Below, in pieces: positions 43,279-55,050 of a DNA stretch of 64,000 bases (the stretch's first letter is position 1; each line of letters starts with the position of its first letter). This stretch comes from Typha latifolia (Eukaryota > Streptophyta > Magnoliopsida > Poales > Typhaceae). The translations under genes and the position numbers were made by a program. The notes beneath the pieces were generated by a model. The model made no database searches. It worked only from the letters and a program-made list of their open reading frames with translations, and had not been told where the DNA came from. Location of the stretch: assembly GCA_019914945.1 (NCBI GenBank), contig CM034106.1, forward strand, positions 2,976,001 to 3,040,000. Direction: 5' to 3'.

Positions 43279-44739
43279 AACCAGATTATTTCCAATATAA
43301 AAACATCCACCTGAGGTACTTTTTCTATCATCACATGAACCTGCCCAATCAGAATCCGTGTATCCAGATATGATAGCTCCCGAGTCATAAGTAAACTAGA
43401 TACCTAAATCAACTATGCCACTGACATATTTTATGATACATTTCACAGCAAACAAATGTGTCTCCTTAGGTTCAGACTAAAACCTAGCACACACACCGGC
43501 ACTAAATGCAATATTTGGTCTACTAGCAGTTAAGTACAAAAGACTACAAATCATGCTCCTATATAGTGTCTAATCAACACTTTTTCCTAAAATATCCTTA
43601 CGTAGTTTGGTAGTTATACTCATAGGAGTTTTAACATATTTTGCATTTTCTAAACCGAATTTAGTCACAAGATCCTTAGCATACTTGGTTTGAGCGATAA
43701 ATATCTCTCTTTCCAACTGAGTAATTTGAAATCTCAAGAAAAACTTCAACTCACCCATCATGCTCATCTCAAAATGACTATACATGAGATCTACAAACTC
43801 CTTAGCTAAAGATTAACTTGTTGCCCCAAAGACAATATCATCCACATATATTTGTGCCACAACTAAACTCTTGTTCAACCATCTAATGAACAATATCTTG
43901 TCCACTTCCCTCGAGTGAACCCCTGCATCCACTAAAAAAGTGGTCAACTTCTCATACCAAGCTCTTGGAGCTTGGTTTAGCCCGTAGAGGGCCTTTTTCA
44001 GTTTAAACACATGAGAAATAAATTTTTGATCTTCGAACCCTTTTGGTTGTTTCACATAAACATCTTCATTCAGAGTAACGTTTAAGAAAGCACTTTTAAC
44101 ATCCATTTGAAATAATTTAAATTTTAAATGACAAGCAATAGCAAGTCGTATATGAATAGACTCTAATCTAGCAACATGAGCAAATATCTCATCAAAATCT
44201 ATACCCTCAACCTAAGTATATCCCTGTGCTACTAGTCTAGCTTTATTTCGAACTATATTGCCATGTTCATCACTTTTATTCTTGTAAATCCATTTTGTTC
44301 CAATGACATTCACATCCTTAGGTCTAGGAACTAAATAGCAAACATCATTCATAGAAAATTGCTCTAATTCCTTATGCATAGCATTAACCCAAGAATCGTC
44401 TAACAATGCTTCCTTCACATTTTTAGGTTCAAAAGAAGATGTATAACAAGTAAATGATACCTCAATTTGGATTTGTCGTCTTGTCTTAATTGGTTCATTC
44501 ACATCTTCGATCACTTGTGATAGTGGATGATTTGTTTTCACTCTAGCAGATGGTTCCGGTACGTTACAGTCATCTTTGTTCATTTCAACTTTGTCCTCGT
44601 CCTGATTCTCAATTTCCAGATCAAGCTCCTTTCCTATTTCTTCGTCATATTTCTTCGTCAGTCGTGGATTCATCTGTCATAACATTAGCAGATTCCATAA
44701 CAGTAGAAGTATCAAGATTAAATACTCTGTAGGCTCTGC
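43279..44739 (-). pseudogene. Co3 RT and RNase H N-terminal part
   Basis: Minus strand: acidic linker, [49 protein letters not shown], catalytic YVDD (43848-43837), ELKFFLRFQITQLEREIFIA, SMICSLLYLTASRPN and DSDWAGSCDDRKSTSGG. Stops occur after QGYT, GATS, KSVD and others. It breaks off at 44740, within the integrase-RT linker. Confidence 0.83.
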
Positions 44740-45094
44740 CTTATCCTTAGGATCTTGACCACTTCTTTCCCTTCGTCTTTATCCCTTAAACAACATCAAC
44801 CATCCACCCTCATCAACATTATCATTCATAACCCTATCATCCACTCCACCCATCACCACCACCATCATCCAAACTATATAATGTTTTTGTCCTAGTTGCA
44901 GTTCGAATATACAATGGGCCTAAATACTAAAAAAGTAGATCAGGAAGTTACATATTAATTCTACTTAGTTTCATAATTTTTAGACTACGGAAGAATATTT
45001 AGTGAATATTTTCTCCCGATTGTACGGACTGCTTCCTATAATAAATCCAGATCTTTAAGGAATTGTTCCATAGCCTATCATTGGTATTAGAGCC
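44740..45094 (+). repeat. GyC 5' LTR remnant and primer site
   Basis: LTR end 44740-45080 (CATAGCCTATCA), matching the GyB LTR end, then primer site TTGGTATTAGAGCC (45081-45094) with one change from GyB. Confidence 0.8.
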
Positions 45095-45117
45095 AGGCGA
45101 ATCTTAGACCTCCATTA

Positions 45118-46470
45118 ATGTCGAAAACAAAGAAGATGACATCAACAAGAAGATTAATGGAGGATACATCGACAAGGGAAGACTTAATAAACAATAACCT
45201 TAACCGTGAGGCCAATTCCTTTTGGGCAACTACGGTAGGACTAAGCCAACCAACGTCCATGGGTGTGAATATGGGCTTGGCGGATGAACATAGGGGCATG
45301 TTCTAAACATTGATGCATATGGTTGACGCAATACAAAATGATCACAATGCTTTAAAAAAATATGTCATGAACTGATCGGCTTTGTCATCTCCTTGACGAA
45401 GATCGGTGCCTCAAGAAGGACTAGCTGTGGGACCACACTGAACCAATACCCCACAGGTCTAGGTGCGACATGTTACTGTCAATGATCCTTTTTTACCTAT
45501 TCCTACACATCATTCCCCAACTCCGATACACAACCCAAGACCGGTGGTGGTGGAACTCGAGAAGCGTGCGACACCAGTACGCTTCTTCGATGAAGAGTAT
45601 TGACACTTAGAGGACGATGTTGATCCCTTCGGAGATGGTGATGGACATGCTCGAGGATTTAGAGAAGGAGATCAACAAGCACAAAAGTTCAGACCTGAAC
45701 CAAGGATCTTTCGTGAACCCAACAACGCTATCCGAGGGAGAATCGCATGCTTGGACTTTCCAAAATTCCAAGGCAGTGATCCGACGGATTGGGTGTTTCA
45801 AGTGAAATAATACTCTGACTGTCAAGGGACTGCAGATGACACAAACGTCTAGATGGCAAGCTTTCACCTCTAAGGAACAACATTATATTAGTATCGATCG
45901 ACTATTCATGGTGGGGGATTTACTGGTTAGGCTGACTTTTGTAGGAGGATTACACGTAGATTTGGGACAACGGCATATGAATATTTTGCTGCCACATTAA
46001 GCAAGATGGTTTAGGATGACCGTATTGGAGTACCAAGCATTCATTTCAGGGCTGTGGGAAGAGATATAGGTGGATGTTCGTTCTCTTTGTCCTACCACTC
46101 TTGAGGAGGCCTTTGAGAAGGCCATGAGGATGGAGTGAAAGTACAAGGCTCTCAAGATGGCAGCAAAAACAAGTTGGGACAACCGAGATGGGCAGTTTGT
46201 GCCTAGAATGCCGGTTAGAAATTCTATGGGTTCAAAGACAGCGACTACTAAAACTAGACCATGACCACCTTTGAAACCTTCTTCCGATGTTAGATGACGT
46301 GACGCACAAGATCCCCCGTTCAAGCTCTCACACTTGCCCAGTTGAAGGAGCGAAGAGCAAAGGGCCTTCGCTTTCGATGCGATGAACGTTTAACCCCTGG
46401 TCATCGATGTTCCAAACTGATTGGGGGTGTGATGCTTATGTCTCGAGGAGGATGACGAGGATGTTGGTGA
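45118..46470 (+). pseudogene. GyC gag
   Basis: ATG at 45118 (MSKTKKMTSTRRLMEDTSTR), then many stops and frameshifts. Recognisable are LDFPKFQGSDPTDWVFQ-like (about 45753-45805), the RRAKGLRFRCDERL region (about 46350-46395, knuckle Cys partly lost) and the acidic linker at 46480. Confidence 0.7.
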
Positions 46471-46474
46471 TGGA

Positions 46475-47110
46475 GTGTGTTTAGAGGAGGTCCATGAGGA
46501 GGCTGTAGAGGAGGGAGCAGAGAAAGATATCCAAGCTAAAATATCGATGCATGCATATTTGGGTACTTCCACGCCGAGGACCTTACGGGTGGACGGACTT
46601 GTTAGAAAGAATTATGTGCACATCCTCATCGATTTCGAGAGTACACACAACTTTCTAGACGATAGGTTAGTGAGAAAGTTGGGCTTGGATGTTGAACTGA
46701 CCGTGAGGTTTGACATTGCTATTGGAGATGGCACGAAGCTTAGGGCGGAGAGCTTGTGTCACCGGGTCAGTATACGAGTGCAAGGACACGACATCATTGT
46801 GGACTTGTATCCGTTGGCGCTACGAGGAGCGGACATTGTCCTTGGCACTCAGTGGTTGCAAAGTTTCTAGAGTACACACAACTTTCTAGACGATATGTTA
46901 GTGAGAAAGTTGGGCTTGGATGCTGAACTGACTGCGAGGTTTGACATTGCTATTGGAGATGGCACGAAGCTTAAGGCGGAGAGCTTGTGTCGCCGGGTCA
47001 GTATATGAGTGCAAAGATACGACATTATTATGGACTTGTATCCGTTGGCGCTGCGAGGAGCGAACATTGTCCTTGGCACTCAGTGGTTGCAAAGTTAGGG
47101 ACCTGGCACT
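46475..47110 (+). pseudogene. GyC protease with 231-bp tandem duplication
   Basis: Frame from 46475: EEVHEEAVEEGAEKDIQAKI, RVDGLVRKNYVHILIDFEST. The catalytic DSG reads DFE (46631-46639), so it is dead. Bases 46638-46865 are repeated at 46869-47096. The offset of 231 is 77 codons and keeps the frame, but a TAG at 46868-46870 sits at the joint. Both copies contain THNFLDD to GTQWLQS. Confidence 0.85.
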
Positions 47111-47857
47111 TTTCATTTTTGGAGCATGTGGATGAAATTTAAGCAAGGAAAGAAATGTGCGGCTTGATGGTGTTCAGTCTCCGCCGATTCCTACGATGCA
47201 ACCGATAGTAGGGCTACCTTGCGCGAGTGATTTGGCCTATCTTATTCAGTTAGGACCAGCAGGAGATAAGCCTCAAATGAGTCTAGATACTACCATTGAG
47301 TTGTCTAATTTATTAGATAAATTTCCTGGACTATTTGAGGAACCAAAGAAGTTGTCACCAAGGCGAACGGCGGACCATCACATAGAGATTGTACCCTAGA
47401 CTGCACCGGCAAACATGAGACCATATCGGTATCCACATGTGTAAAAGGTAGTTATCTCCAAGATGGTAGCCGAGATGTTCGAGCAAGGCCTCATACAATT
47501 AAGTTATAGTTCTTACTCATCGCCCGTCCTATTGGTGCGAAAGAAGGACGAGATATGACATTTTTGTATCGATTACCGGGCACTAAACGCTATCACTGTT
47601 GAGGATCAGTATCCTATTCTGGTCATAGAGGAATTATTGGATGAGCTTGCAGGGTTGACTATGTTTATCAAGCTTGACTTGAAGGCCAGGAATCATCTAA
47701 TTAGAGTTTACCTAGCGAATGTGCACAAATTGTATTTTAGACTCCGGACGGGCACTACAAGTTTCGGGTTATGCCTTTTGGTCTCACCAATGCTCCAGCT
47801 ACCTTCCAAGGCCTCATGAATGATGTTTTTTGGCCTCTTCTGCGAAGGTATGTCTTG
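47111..47857 (+). pseudogene. GyC reverse transcriptase fragment
   Basis: [62 protein letters not shown] and LDLKARNHLIRVYLANVH (GYHQIR lost), FGL-type remnant, ending at CEGMSW-like sequence near 47857. FFDD and everything beyond are missing. Confidence 0.78.
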
Positions 47858-48465
47858 GAGCATACCAAGAAGAATTTGAGAGGATAAGTAACAAATGTCA
47901 TCCCCCATGGACGGATCAGCAACTTTGCAGCACCTTCATCTCCGGGCTGCAGGGAGACATACAAGCCAATGTGAGGGCTTTAAGGCCTAGAACTTTAAAG
48001 GAGGCCTTTGAAGATGCGATGCTCATGGAAGACAAACGTAGGGCCATGAAGTTACACCTGAAACAAAATTAGACGAGCCAAGGAAGCCGCAATCAAGCTC
48101 AACCAACTATAGCGGCAGAAAATATTACCGGCGTACCGAGGACCGCTTGCTGCAATAGTGCCTCCTCGAGCACCCCTGAAGACATCCCAAGATGTGAAGT
48201 ACGCACCTAGAGGTCCGAGATCAACACTCACACTTGCTCAAGTGTAGGAACGAAGAGCCAAAGGCCTATGCTTTCGTTGTGATGAGAAGTTTATACCCGT
48301 GCATCGCTGCGCTAAACCAATGGGATTGGTGATGCTAATAAATGGATTGGAGGATGTGGAGGATGAGTTTGCAGCTAAAAATGCAGGTGTGGCTGGACAT
48401 CTAGGAGAAGTAGCTGAGGAGCAACTCGTGGAGGACATGATAGCCGAAATCTCCCTCCATGCCTA
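47858..48465 (+). pseudogene. GyD gag C-terminal half
   Basis: [56 protein letters not shown]: the end of the retrotransposon gag domain, then CFRCDEKFIPVHRC, a CX2C-type knuckle, and an acidic linker to IAEISLHAYSG. Frame changes near 48072 and 48490. The N-terminal half was lost at the GyC joint. Confidence 0.8.
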
Positions 48466-48842
48466 TTCAGGGACAGCCGCGAGTGAATGGTCTAGTCAAG
48501 AAAACCATAGTGAGAATCTTGATCGACACCGGGTCCACCCACAACTTCATTGACAAGAGGCTCCTTAAGAAGATTGGGCTCGAGTAAGAATCCATAGAAG
48601 GGTTCGATGTGACGATTGGAGATGGCACCACATTGCGAGCGGATTTTATTTGTGGAGGTGTGGAGTTGAAGGTGCACAGCCAAACTTTCACATTAGATCT
48701 ATATCCGTTGGCCTTGCGAGGTGCCAACATTGTTTTGGGGACTCAATGGCTTCAAAGCTTGGGGCCCGTGATATTTGACTTTACAAACCTCTCAATGACA
48801 TTTTTGAGGAATGACCAGAGAGTGCTGCTGGATGGAAATTAA
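48466..48842 (+). pseudogene. GyD protease
   Basis: VKKTIVRILIDTGSTHNF with an intact DTG (48524-48532), then IGDGTTLRADF, LDLYPLALRGANIVLGTQWL and TFLRNDQRVLLDGN, closing with two stops. A frameshift before IDTG and a stop after KKIGLE break it. Confidence 0.8.
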
Positions 48843-50010
48843 TAGCTGATTGAACTTCCAAGCGTAGGGGACGCAAGTGAGCTCGTCTCTTTCTCAGCAC
48901 CCACTTTTCCTTTTTTCTCAGATCTGCGGAGAGCCAGCGCAGAGGATAGTGAACTGGTCTGACTCATGGAGGAGCTGAGAGAGAACCCATCAAGCCACCC
49001 CGAGCACGAGGAGCACACCGGGTTGGTACACGAGCACGGGTGGATCAAGGTACCCGCGGACGAAGAGCTACGGAGACTATTGATGGCACACTTCCATGAA
49101 ACTCCTATAACAATCCATGAAGGGATCTTACATACCTACAAGCGGCTGGCCCAAAACTGTACATGGACAACGATGAAGTCAGACGTGAAGAAATATGTGT
49201 GTGAATGCCAAATCTGCCGGAGGTCTGAGGACAATCGGTGGTGTTTGTTGTGGTGGATATGCTAAGCAAATATGCTCATTTCATAGCATTGTCTCACCCG
49301 TTTTTAGCGAAAAAGGTTGCTAAAATTTTTGTTCGGGAAGTGGCGTGCTTGCATGGGATGCCTAGGATGATCGTGTCAGACTGGGATCGCATCTTTATCA
49401 ACGAGTTTTGGTCCAAGTTTTTCAGATTGGATTGGACTCGAATCAACCTTAGTTCAGCTTATAACCCCGAGAAAGATGGCCAAACCGAGGTGGTGAATCG
49501 CGGACTGGAGCAATACTTGCAATGCTTTGTGGCGGACTGACCAAAGGATTGGGTCAAATCCCTTCTATGGGCCGAGTGGTCATATAATACCGCTCATCAC
49601 TCTAACATCGGCATGACCCGCTTTGAGGCGGTTTATGGGCGCACTCCCCCGGTCTTGCGCACCTACGATAAACTCGCGGCGGGAGATAGAACCGAGCTCG
49701 ACTTGGAACTTGGAGATTGAGATGAAACATTGAGACAACTCAAGATTCACCTAGTAACAGCCCAAAATCGCATGAAGCAGACTCATGACAAGGGCCAGCG
49801 TGAGCAAGAATTTGAGGTGGACCAATGGGTTTTCATTCGAGCTCAACTGTACCGACAATCCACATTGAGACCAATTTTGACGAGAAGTTGGGTTACAAGT
49901 ACTTTGGTCCGTACCGAGTGCTACAACGAATCGGTCCAGTAGCTTACCTGTTGGATCTACCTGATGAAACCAAAATACATCTGGTCTTCCATGTATCGGC
50001 ATTGAAGGCC
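48843..50010 (+). pseudogene. GyD integrase
   Basis: After a deletion of RT, HHCC region: RLLMAHFHETPITIHEGI to CECQICRR (49073-49230). A 27-residue-scale gap follows, then VVVDMLSKYAHFIALSHPFL, MIVSDWDRIF (second catalytic Asp), NPEKDGQTEVVNRGLEQYLQ (Glu) and WSYNTAHHSNIGMTRFEAVY. First-Asp segment deleted, as in GyB. Stops near 49540 and 49720; [19 protein letters not shown] ends the domain. Confidence 0.8.
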
Positions 50011-50031
50011 TAGATCGGGCCTAACCATGTT

Positions 50032-50256
50032 GTGGGTTCGGCCTTGCCCGAACCAATGGAGGAAGATGGCCCCATTGAACCGGTCCGAGTCTTAGGCCGC
50101 AGGAGAATACGCCATGGATCCAAATTGGAGACCGAAGTGCTGATCGAGTGGCTAGGCAAACCAACTCACGAGTCTACATGGGAGCTAGAGTCAGATATCA
50201 TGGATCGCTTCCCAAATTTCAAACCTTCAGGACAAGGTTGTAGAAGCATGGTGGAT
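50032..50256 (+). pseudogene. GyD chromodomain and PPT
   Basis: GRRRIRHGSKLETEVLIEWL, then GKPTHESTWELESDIMDRFP: a chromodomain as in chromoviruses, thought to guide integration to marked chromatin. The coding end FKPSGQGCRSMVD overlaps the polypurine tract GACAAGGTTGTAGAAGCATG before the LTR at 50257. Open in one frame. Confidence 0.75.
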
Positions 50257-51130
50257 TGAAACGATTCAGACTTCACCGATGTCGTCTCAAGCACGGATAC
50301 TCTTTAGGGGTGTCTTTGTATCTTGTTTTAATGTTTAATTCCCAAGAAAATAAGTTTTCCCTACGTTGCGTTCGAATGCGGGTGGAGTGCGTTCGAACGC
50401 GGTTATGAACGCGGTTGTGAACGCCTGCATCACGTCCAGAGAGTGTGAATTGTGCATTCGAGCACTGTGTTTGAATGCGCTGTGAACGCCTGTATCGCGT
50501 TCGCAAATCCAAAGAAAAGCAAACTAAGTACATTCGAACGCGAGTGGGCACGTTCGAACGTGGTCGGCGATAATGTACTATTTAAGGTTAATTTTGAATT
50601 GTTTGATTAGCCTCCAAAGGATGTCGATGGAAACCATAGAGTCATTATTTAAGAATTGAGTTTTGCTTTGCCTCCTTCGTCTTCTTCGCTTCTAACCTCC
50701 CTCGACCGGCCAATCACCCTAGTACCTTAGAGGTGGCCCTCTCCTCCCCCTTCTTCCAATCTATCCAACAGTTACCCTAACCCTTCCATCAACTATAACC
50801 CTTCCACCAAACTTTTCACCAGTGTCACCCCATTAATGCCGGTCCACCACCAACCACCATTATCTAGGATCTCGTGCCTCTATCCACAGATCTTGATCAA
50901 ACCCCCTAATGTTTATCCGCTAATCAGATGATATCTGGAGATCCCCACATCTGATCCACCTGAAACTTGATTTGTTGGAAAGCTCTTTTCTAGAGCTACA
51001 ACATATCCAAATTTCATGTCGATCCGATGGCAGTATCTTTCGGGATCTATTTACAAATTCTGTATCAAAATCATTCCAGATCTGAGAATTGGAAGAATCG
51101 AACCTTAGCCAAAAAGGGGAGATTGTATCA
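50257..51130 (+). repeat. GyD LTR with palindromes
   Basis: 874 bases, TGAAACGATT to GATTGTATCA. Palindrome GCGTTCGAACGC exact at 50389-50400, with worn copies to about 50560. Similar to the 750-base LTR in Co1 (11857-12606). Confidence 0.83.
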
Positions 51131-51213
51131 AGCTGGTATCAGAGCCACCATTCCTCAGACACGCGCTTCTTATGATGACAACTAGAGCCATGGTTAGGTT
51201 CAACCATGTGCCA
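51131..51213 (+). promoter_or_regulatory. Primer site and gag start after the GyD LTR
   Basis: AGCTGGTATCAGAGCCACC follows the LTR, then ATGATGACAACTAGAGCCAT opens a short gag start (MMTTRAMVRFNHVPP) that ends at the copia joint near 51213. Confidence 0.7.
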
Positions 51214-52556
51214 CCGTTCAAGTTCTAATTTGTACTTCTCCTCAAATTGATTTCTATCAGGTTCAATTACCTTGAGTCTCTGAAGTAGTCTAAGGTTGCT
51301 TTTCTTGAGTTTGAATGAGTCTAGGTACAAATCATTATATGTCTTTTATATTTTTTATTTTTCTTCTTTAGGTGGTAATACTTCCTATTCATCTATACTA
51401 GCAGAATCAACAATAGAGTCAGTATTAAAAAGAGAGGAGACGAAAGCGACAAAGTTCTCTTTGTCTTTTCTTAGAATCATTATCAAATTCATCTGAGTCA
51501 TCCCAAGTGACTTTCATAGCTTTACCCTTCCTCTTAAGACGATTAGGGCATTCCTATGAAATGTGTCCAAAACTAGAATATTCAAAACATCGAACTTTAT
51601 TATCAGAATTCATATTTTTTTTGTTTAACATTGTTGTTACTCACCTCAGTATTCAAACTCACAGGATTCTGTTTTTTAACAAAGGTTTTATTTTTCTCAA
51701 GTTTTTCAACATTTAATTTGTTTAGCTTCCAAAAAAATTTATTGAACTTTTTAATAAACAAGGCCAACATCTCAACATCTAAATCACCTTCATCCTCAGA
51801 CTCCTCTAAATTTTGTTCAACAGTAGTTAGGGCCATACCTTTGGACTTTCTAGGTTTTAAAAGACTAGACTCAAACGCTTGTAGATTTCCTACCAATTGT
51901 CCAACCTACATAGAATCGATGTCCTTACTTTCCTCAATAGTTGTACTTTTTGTTTGAAACCTTTCTGGGAGAGACCTAAGGATATTACGCATAATTATGT
52001 TTTTAGAAATTTTTTCTCCTAGGTTGAAATTAGAGTTGACTATATCACTCAGCTTTGCATAGAACTCATCAAAGGTTTCATTCTCCTCCATACGAAGAGT
52101 TTCAAAACAAGTAGTCAACCTCTGAAGTTTTGAAAGTTTTACACCTATGGTTCCTTCATGAGTAGTTTTTAAGATCGTCCAAGGTTATTTTGCTATCTCA
52201 CAAGTAGAAATTTTTCTAAATTCATCTGAGAAAACATAACTAAAAATTGAATTTCTTGCCTTGCTGTTCTAGTCAACTTTTTCATAATCTGTCCTATCCC
52301 AAGACTCAATCGATTTTTCAACAAGCTTATCATTCACCATATACATCAGTTCACTCCAACCGTTCACAACGACAATCCATACTTTCTCATCTATAGACTT
52401 CAAGTAAGCTCTCATCCAAGCTTTCTAATATCCATAATTTGATCCATCTAGAATAGGAGGTCTAATAGACGATTGTCCATCTCTATGAAAATCCATACCT
52501 ATCTGATCTCTCTCTATGGGTAAGAGAACCTACTCTGATGCCAATTGAAAAACACC
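51214..52556 (-). pseudogene. Co5: minus-strand copia gag fragment
   Basis: Minus strand from 52488: MDFHRDGQSSIRPPILDGSN, YEKVDxNSKARNSIFSYVFS, ETFDEFYAKLSDIVNSNFNL, LRSLPERFQTKSTTIEESKD, SEDEGDLDVEMLALFIKKFN, then CFEYSSFGHISQEC-like (first knuckle, Cys lost) and coiled-coil start ending at the GyD joint. Many stops. Includes the primer site (CAATTGGCATCAGAGTAGG) and the last ~12 bases of its LTR. Confidence 0.8.
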
Positions 52557-53367
52557 TAAATAATATGGTAGGAAGTAGTCCGTGCAACCGAGGGAAAATA
52601 TTCACCAAATATTATACTATAGTCAGACAATTACAAAACCAAATGGAATCGATCCGTAACTCCGTGATCTACATTTTTTGTATTTACGCACTTCATAGAT
52701 TCGAATTGTAACTGGAACGAAAATATGATATATTGCAGATGATGGTGGTGGTGGCAGATGGAGTGGAAGTTAAGGTTATGGATGATAATGGAGATGAGGG
52801 TGGATGGGTGATGTTGGTTAAGGGATAAAGACGAAGGAGGAGAAGTGGTCGAGATCCCCCAAAGAAGAGGGAGGACTCGACAGATGATGGAGATTAGCAG
52901 TTAGGACAGACATTGCCAATGGTAGAGGTGGTAGATTGGTGAAGAGAGAGAAGGGAGATTAGGGTAGAGACAATATAGAGAAGATAGGAGGCAAGAAATC
53001 AATAATCCAATGGTATAGTGATATTGGTTGCCATTCACACCTTTATAGAGGCTAGCTAACAAGCCTTAATAACAATAACTATTCCTAATCCTTGTGGAAT
53101 CTCGTCGATCGTGTTCGAACACACCCGATCATGTTCGAATGCACAAAAAGTGTTCTCTGTCGATGCGAACGCGATGCAGGCGTTCAAACGCACCTGACCG
53201 CGTTCGAATGTGCATTTCACGTTCTCTATTTTTGCGAACCTGATGCAGGCGTTCGTAAGGGCATTCGAACGTGACCCCTTTTGCTTTCGAACGCGACCTA
53301 CAGGAATTTTATTTTAATAAAAATAAACAACTAGTGTAATAAGAAAAGACTCTAACAAGGTGTATCA
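52557..53367 (-). repeat. GyE 3' LTR
   Basis: Minus-strand start TGATACACCTTGTTAGAGTC; PPT (CAAGGTGGGGGAAGTGTGGT) precedes it at 53398-53368. Palindromes and CGTTC...AGAGAACG units lie at 53100-53300. Truncated at 52557. Confidence 0.83.
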
Positions 53368-53389
53368 GCCCACCACACTTCCCCCACCT

Positions 53390-54560
53390 TGCCCTCAAGG
53401 AGTATAGCAGGGTAAATGTTCCAAGACGTCCGTCTCCAACTCCCATGTAGCCTCATTGGATGGCTTACCAAGCCACTCAACTAGAATCTCGATCTCTGAT
53501 CTGGTACCATGACGTCATCGGTGCCTAGCAAGTACTTGAACTGGCTCTACAATCTCTGTTTCCTCCAATGGCTTTGGTAGAGCTGATCCAACGACCTTAT
53601 GATCACCAATCTGCTTCCTTAGCAATAAAACATGGAAGATAGATGCACTCTCAACCCCTCCAGCAGCTCCAAATGATATGCAACCGGACCAATACACTCT
53701 AACACCTGAAATAGACGAAAGTAGTGATGTGCTAACTTTTGGTTATGCATCACATGACGGGTCACCTGTCGATACGGTTGTACCCTCACAAACACCCAAC
53801 TGCCAATGTCGAACTCCTGCTCCCGATGGCTACGATCATAAACTTGCATTATGCAGTTCTGAGCAAGTTTAAGATGGGCACGCAACCTCCTCAATATGGT
53901 ATCTCTATCCATCAAAGCTAAGTCCACCTCCGTCCGATCTACAGATTCCATAGGGTCATAAGCGCATAATATCGGGGCCGCGCATCCATACACCGCTTCA
54001 AATGGAGTCATGTTAATACTGCTGTGGTAGGCGGTGTTATAAGACCACTTCGCCCACGGTAAGAACTCCAACCATCGTCTCGGCATCTCTCTAACAAAGC
54101 ACCCCAAGTACTACTCAATGCCTCGACTGACCACCTAGGTTTGGCTGTCCGTCTATGGATGGTAGGCCGAACTAAAGTTCAATCGAGTCCCCTGCAATCG
54201 AAAAAATTTCGTCCAAAGTTCGCTCGTAAATACACGATCACGATCTAAGACAATCGTGCGTGGCATGCCATATAACCGAGTAATGTCCCTAACAAAAATT
54301 TTAGCCACTAACTTGGCTAAAAATGGATGTGACAATGCAGAAAACTGTGCATACTTGCTCAATCTGTCAACCACCACAAAAATAACGGAATAACCACGTA
54401 CCAGCGGAAGACCCTCTATGAAATCCATAGAAATATCTTCACAAACACGATCCAGTATAGGTAAAAGCTGTAGTAATCTAGCTGGTTTGAATGTGATTGC
54501 CTTAGCCCTTTGACAAACTTAGCAAGCATGATAAAACTCCTCACATCTCGCCTCAATCCT
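53390..54560 (-). pseudogene. GyE integrase and chromodomain region
   Basis: Minus strand: MDFIEGLPLVRGYSVIFVVV (first Asp kept, unlike GyB), DRLSKYAQFSALSHPF, TIVLDRDRVFTSELW (second Asp), FVREMPRRWLEFLPWAKWSY, MTPFEAVYGC, REQEFDIGSWVFVRVQPYRQ, YHLELLEGLRVHL. The Glu segment is damaged by stops near 54140. The chromodomain part is frame-shifted (VQVLARHR, then a decayed LSGLV end). Confidence 0.8.
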
Positions 54561-55050
54561 TCGCACGTGCAACTCTGAGATATCCTTTAATAAGTCCTTA
54601 AGACACCCTCATGACTAGCCTCTAGAGTTTGGTGGAAGTGCTCCAAAAATTTCTGTCGCAATCCATCATTTGTGGGCACTTGAATGCATCTGCGGTCCAA
54701 CAACAAACTACCTCGATTCTCCAACTCTAGATGGTGCTCCAGATCATCCAACACCTGCTGTAACAATCTCAAAACTCTAGGTTAGATGTACATGCATACC
54801 TCAGCTCGTCAAGGAAGGGAAAGGCAGGAGAAGAATATGCTGCGAGCTCGGCGGTATCGAGTTGGCGCGATAGTGCATCCGTCGCTCTATTTTCTTTGTT
54901 TCATTCTTGTATTAGATTTCATAATCATATCCCAGCAATTTTGTGACCCATCTCTGCTTTGCCAGAGTGTGTATACACTGTTCCGATAAAGTATGGAAGG
55001 CTCCTTTGATCGGTTCGGATAGTGAATCTCTTACCGATCAAATAAGGTCT
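54561..55050 (-). pseudogene. GyE RNase H end and integrase zinc region
   Basis: Minus strand: connection end with a worn DALSRQ...AAYS block, then LQQVLDDLEHHLELENRGSL, RCIQVPTNDGLRQKFLEHFH, EASHEGVLRTY, part of the HHCC region. The right end at about 55045 jumps to protease. Confidence 0.7.

Larger units (their letters stand above)
32964..44739 (-). mobile_element. Co3: minus-strand Sirevirus-like copia, split by Co4, 5' half lost
   Basis: Parts, in plus coordinates: 3' LTR 32964-33831, 3' region with extra ORF 33832-36790, RNase H end 36800-37183, Co4 insertion 37189-43273, rest of RNase H and RT 43279-44739. The target duplication around Co4 is CGAGC (37184-37188) / CAAGC (43274-43278), with one change. 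Upstream gag, protease, integrase and 5' LTR are missing; at 44740 the sequence passes into gypsy LTR DNA (GyC). Confidence 0.85.
44740..47857 (+). mobile_element. GyC: truncated plus-strand gypsy (GyB family)
   Basis: Starts inside the LTR and ends inside RT, joined to Co3 on the left and GyD on the right. Contains 341 bases of LTR, primer site, decayed gag, a protease with an internal duplication, and RT to just before FFDD. Many stops. Confidence 0.83.
47858..51213 (+). mobile_element. GyD: chromovirus gypsy of a second family, RT deleted
   Basis: Gag, protease, integrase, chromodomain, PPT and a full LTR (50257-51130) followed by a primer site and the gag start of the next unit. RT and most of RNase H are absent. 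Its LTR family is the one inserted in Co1. An LTR with PPT on one side and primer site plus gag on the other is a tandem (LTR-sharing) arrangement. Confidence 0.82.
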
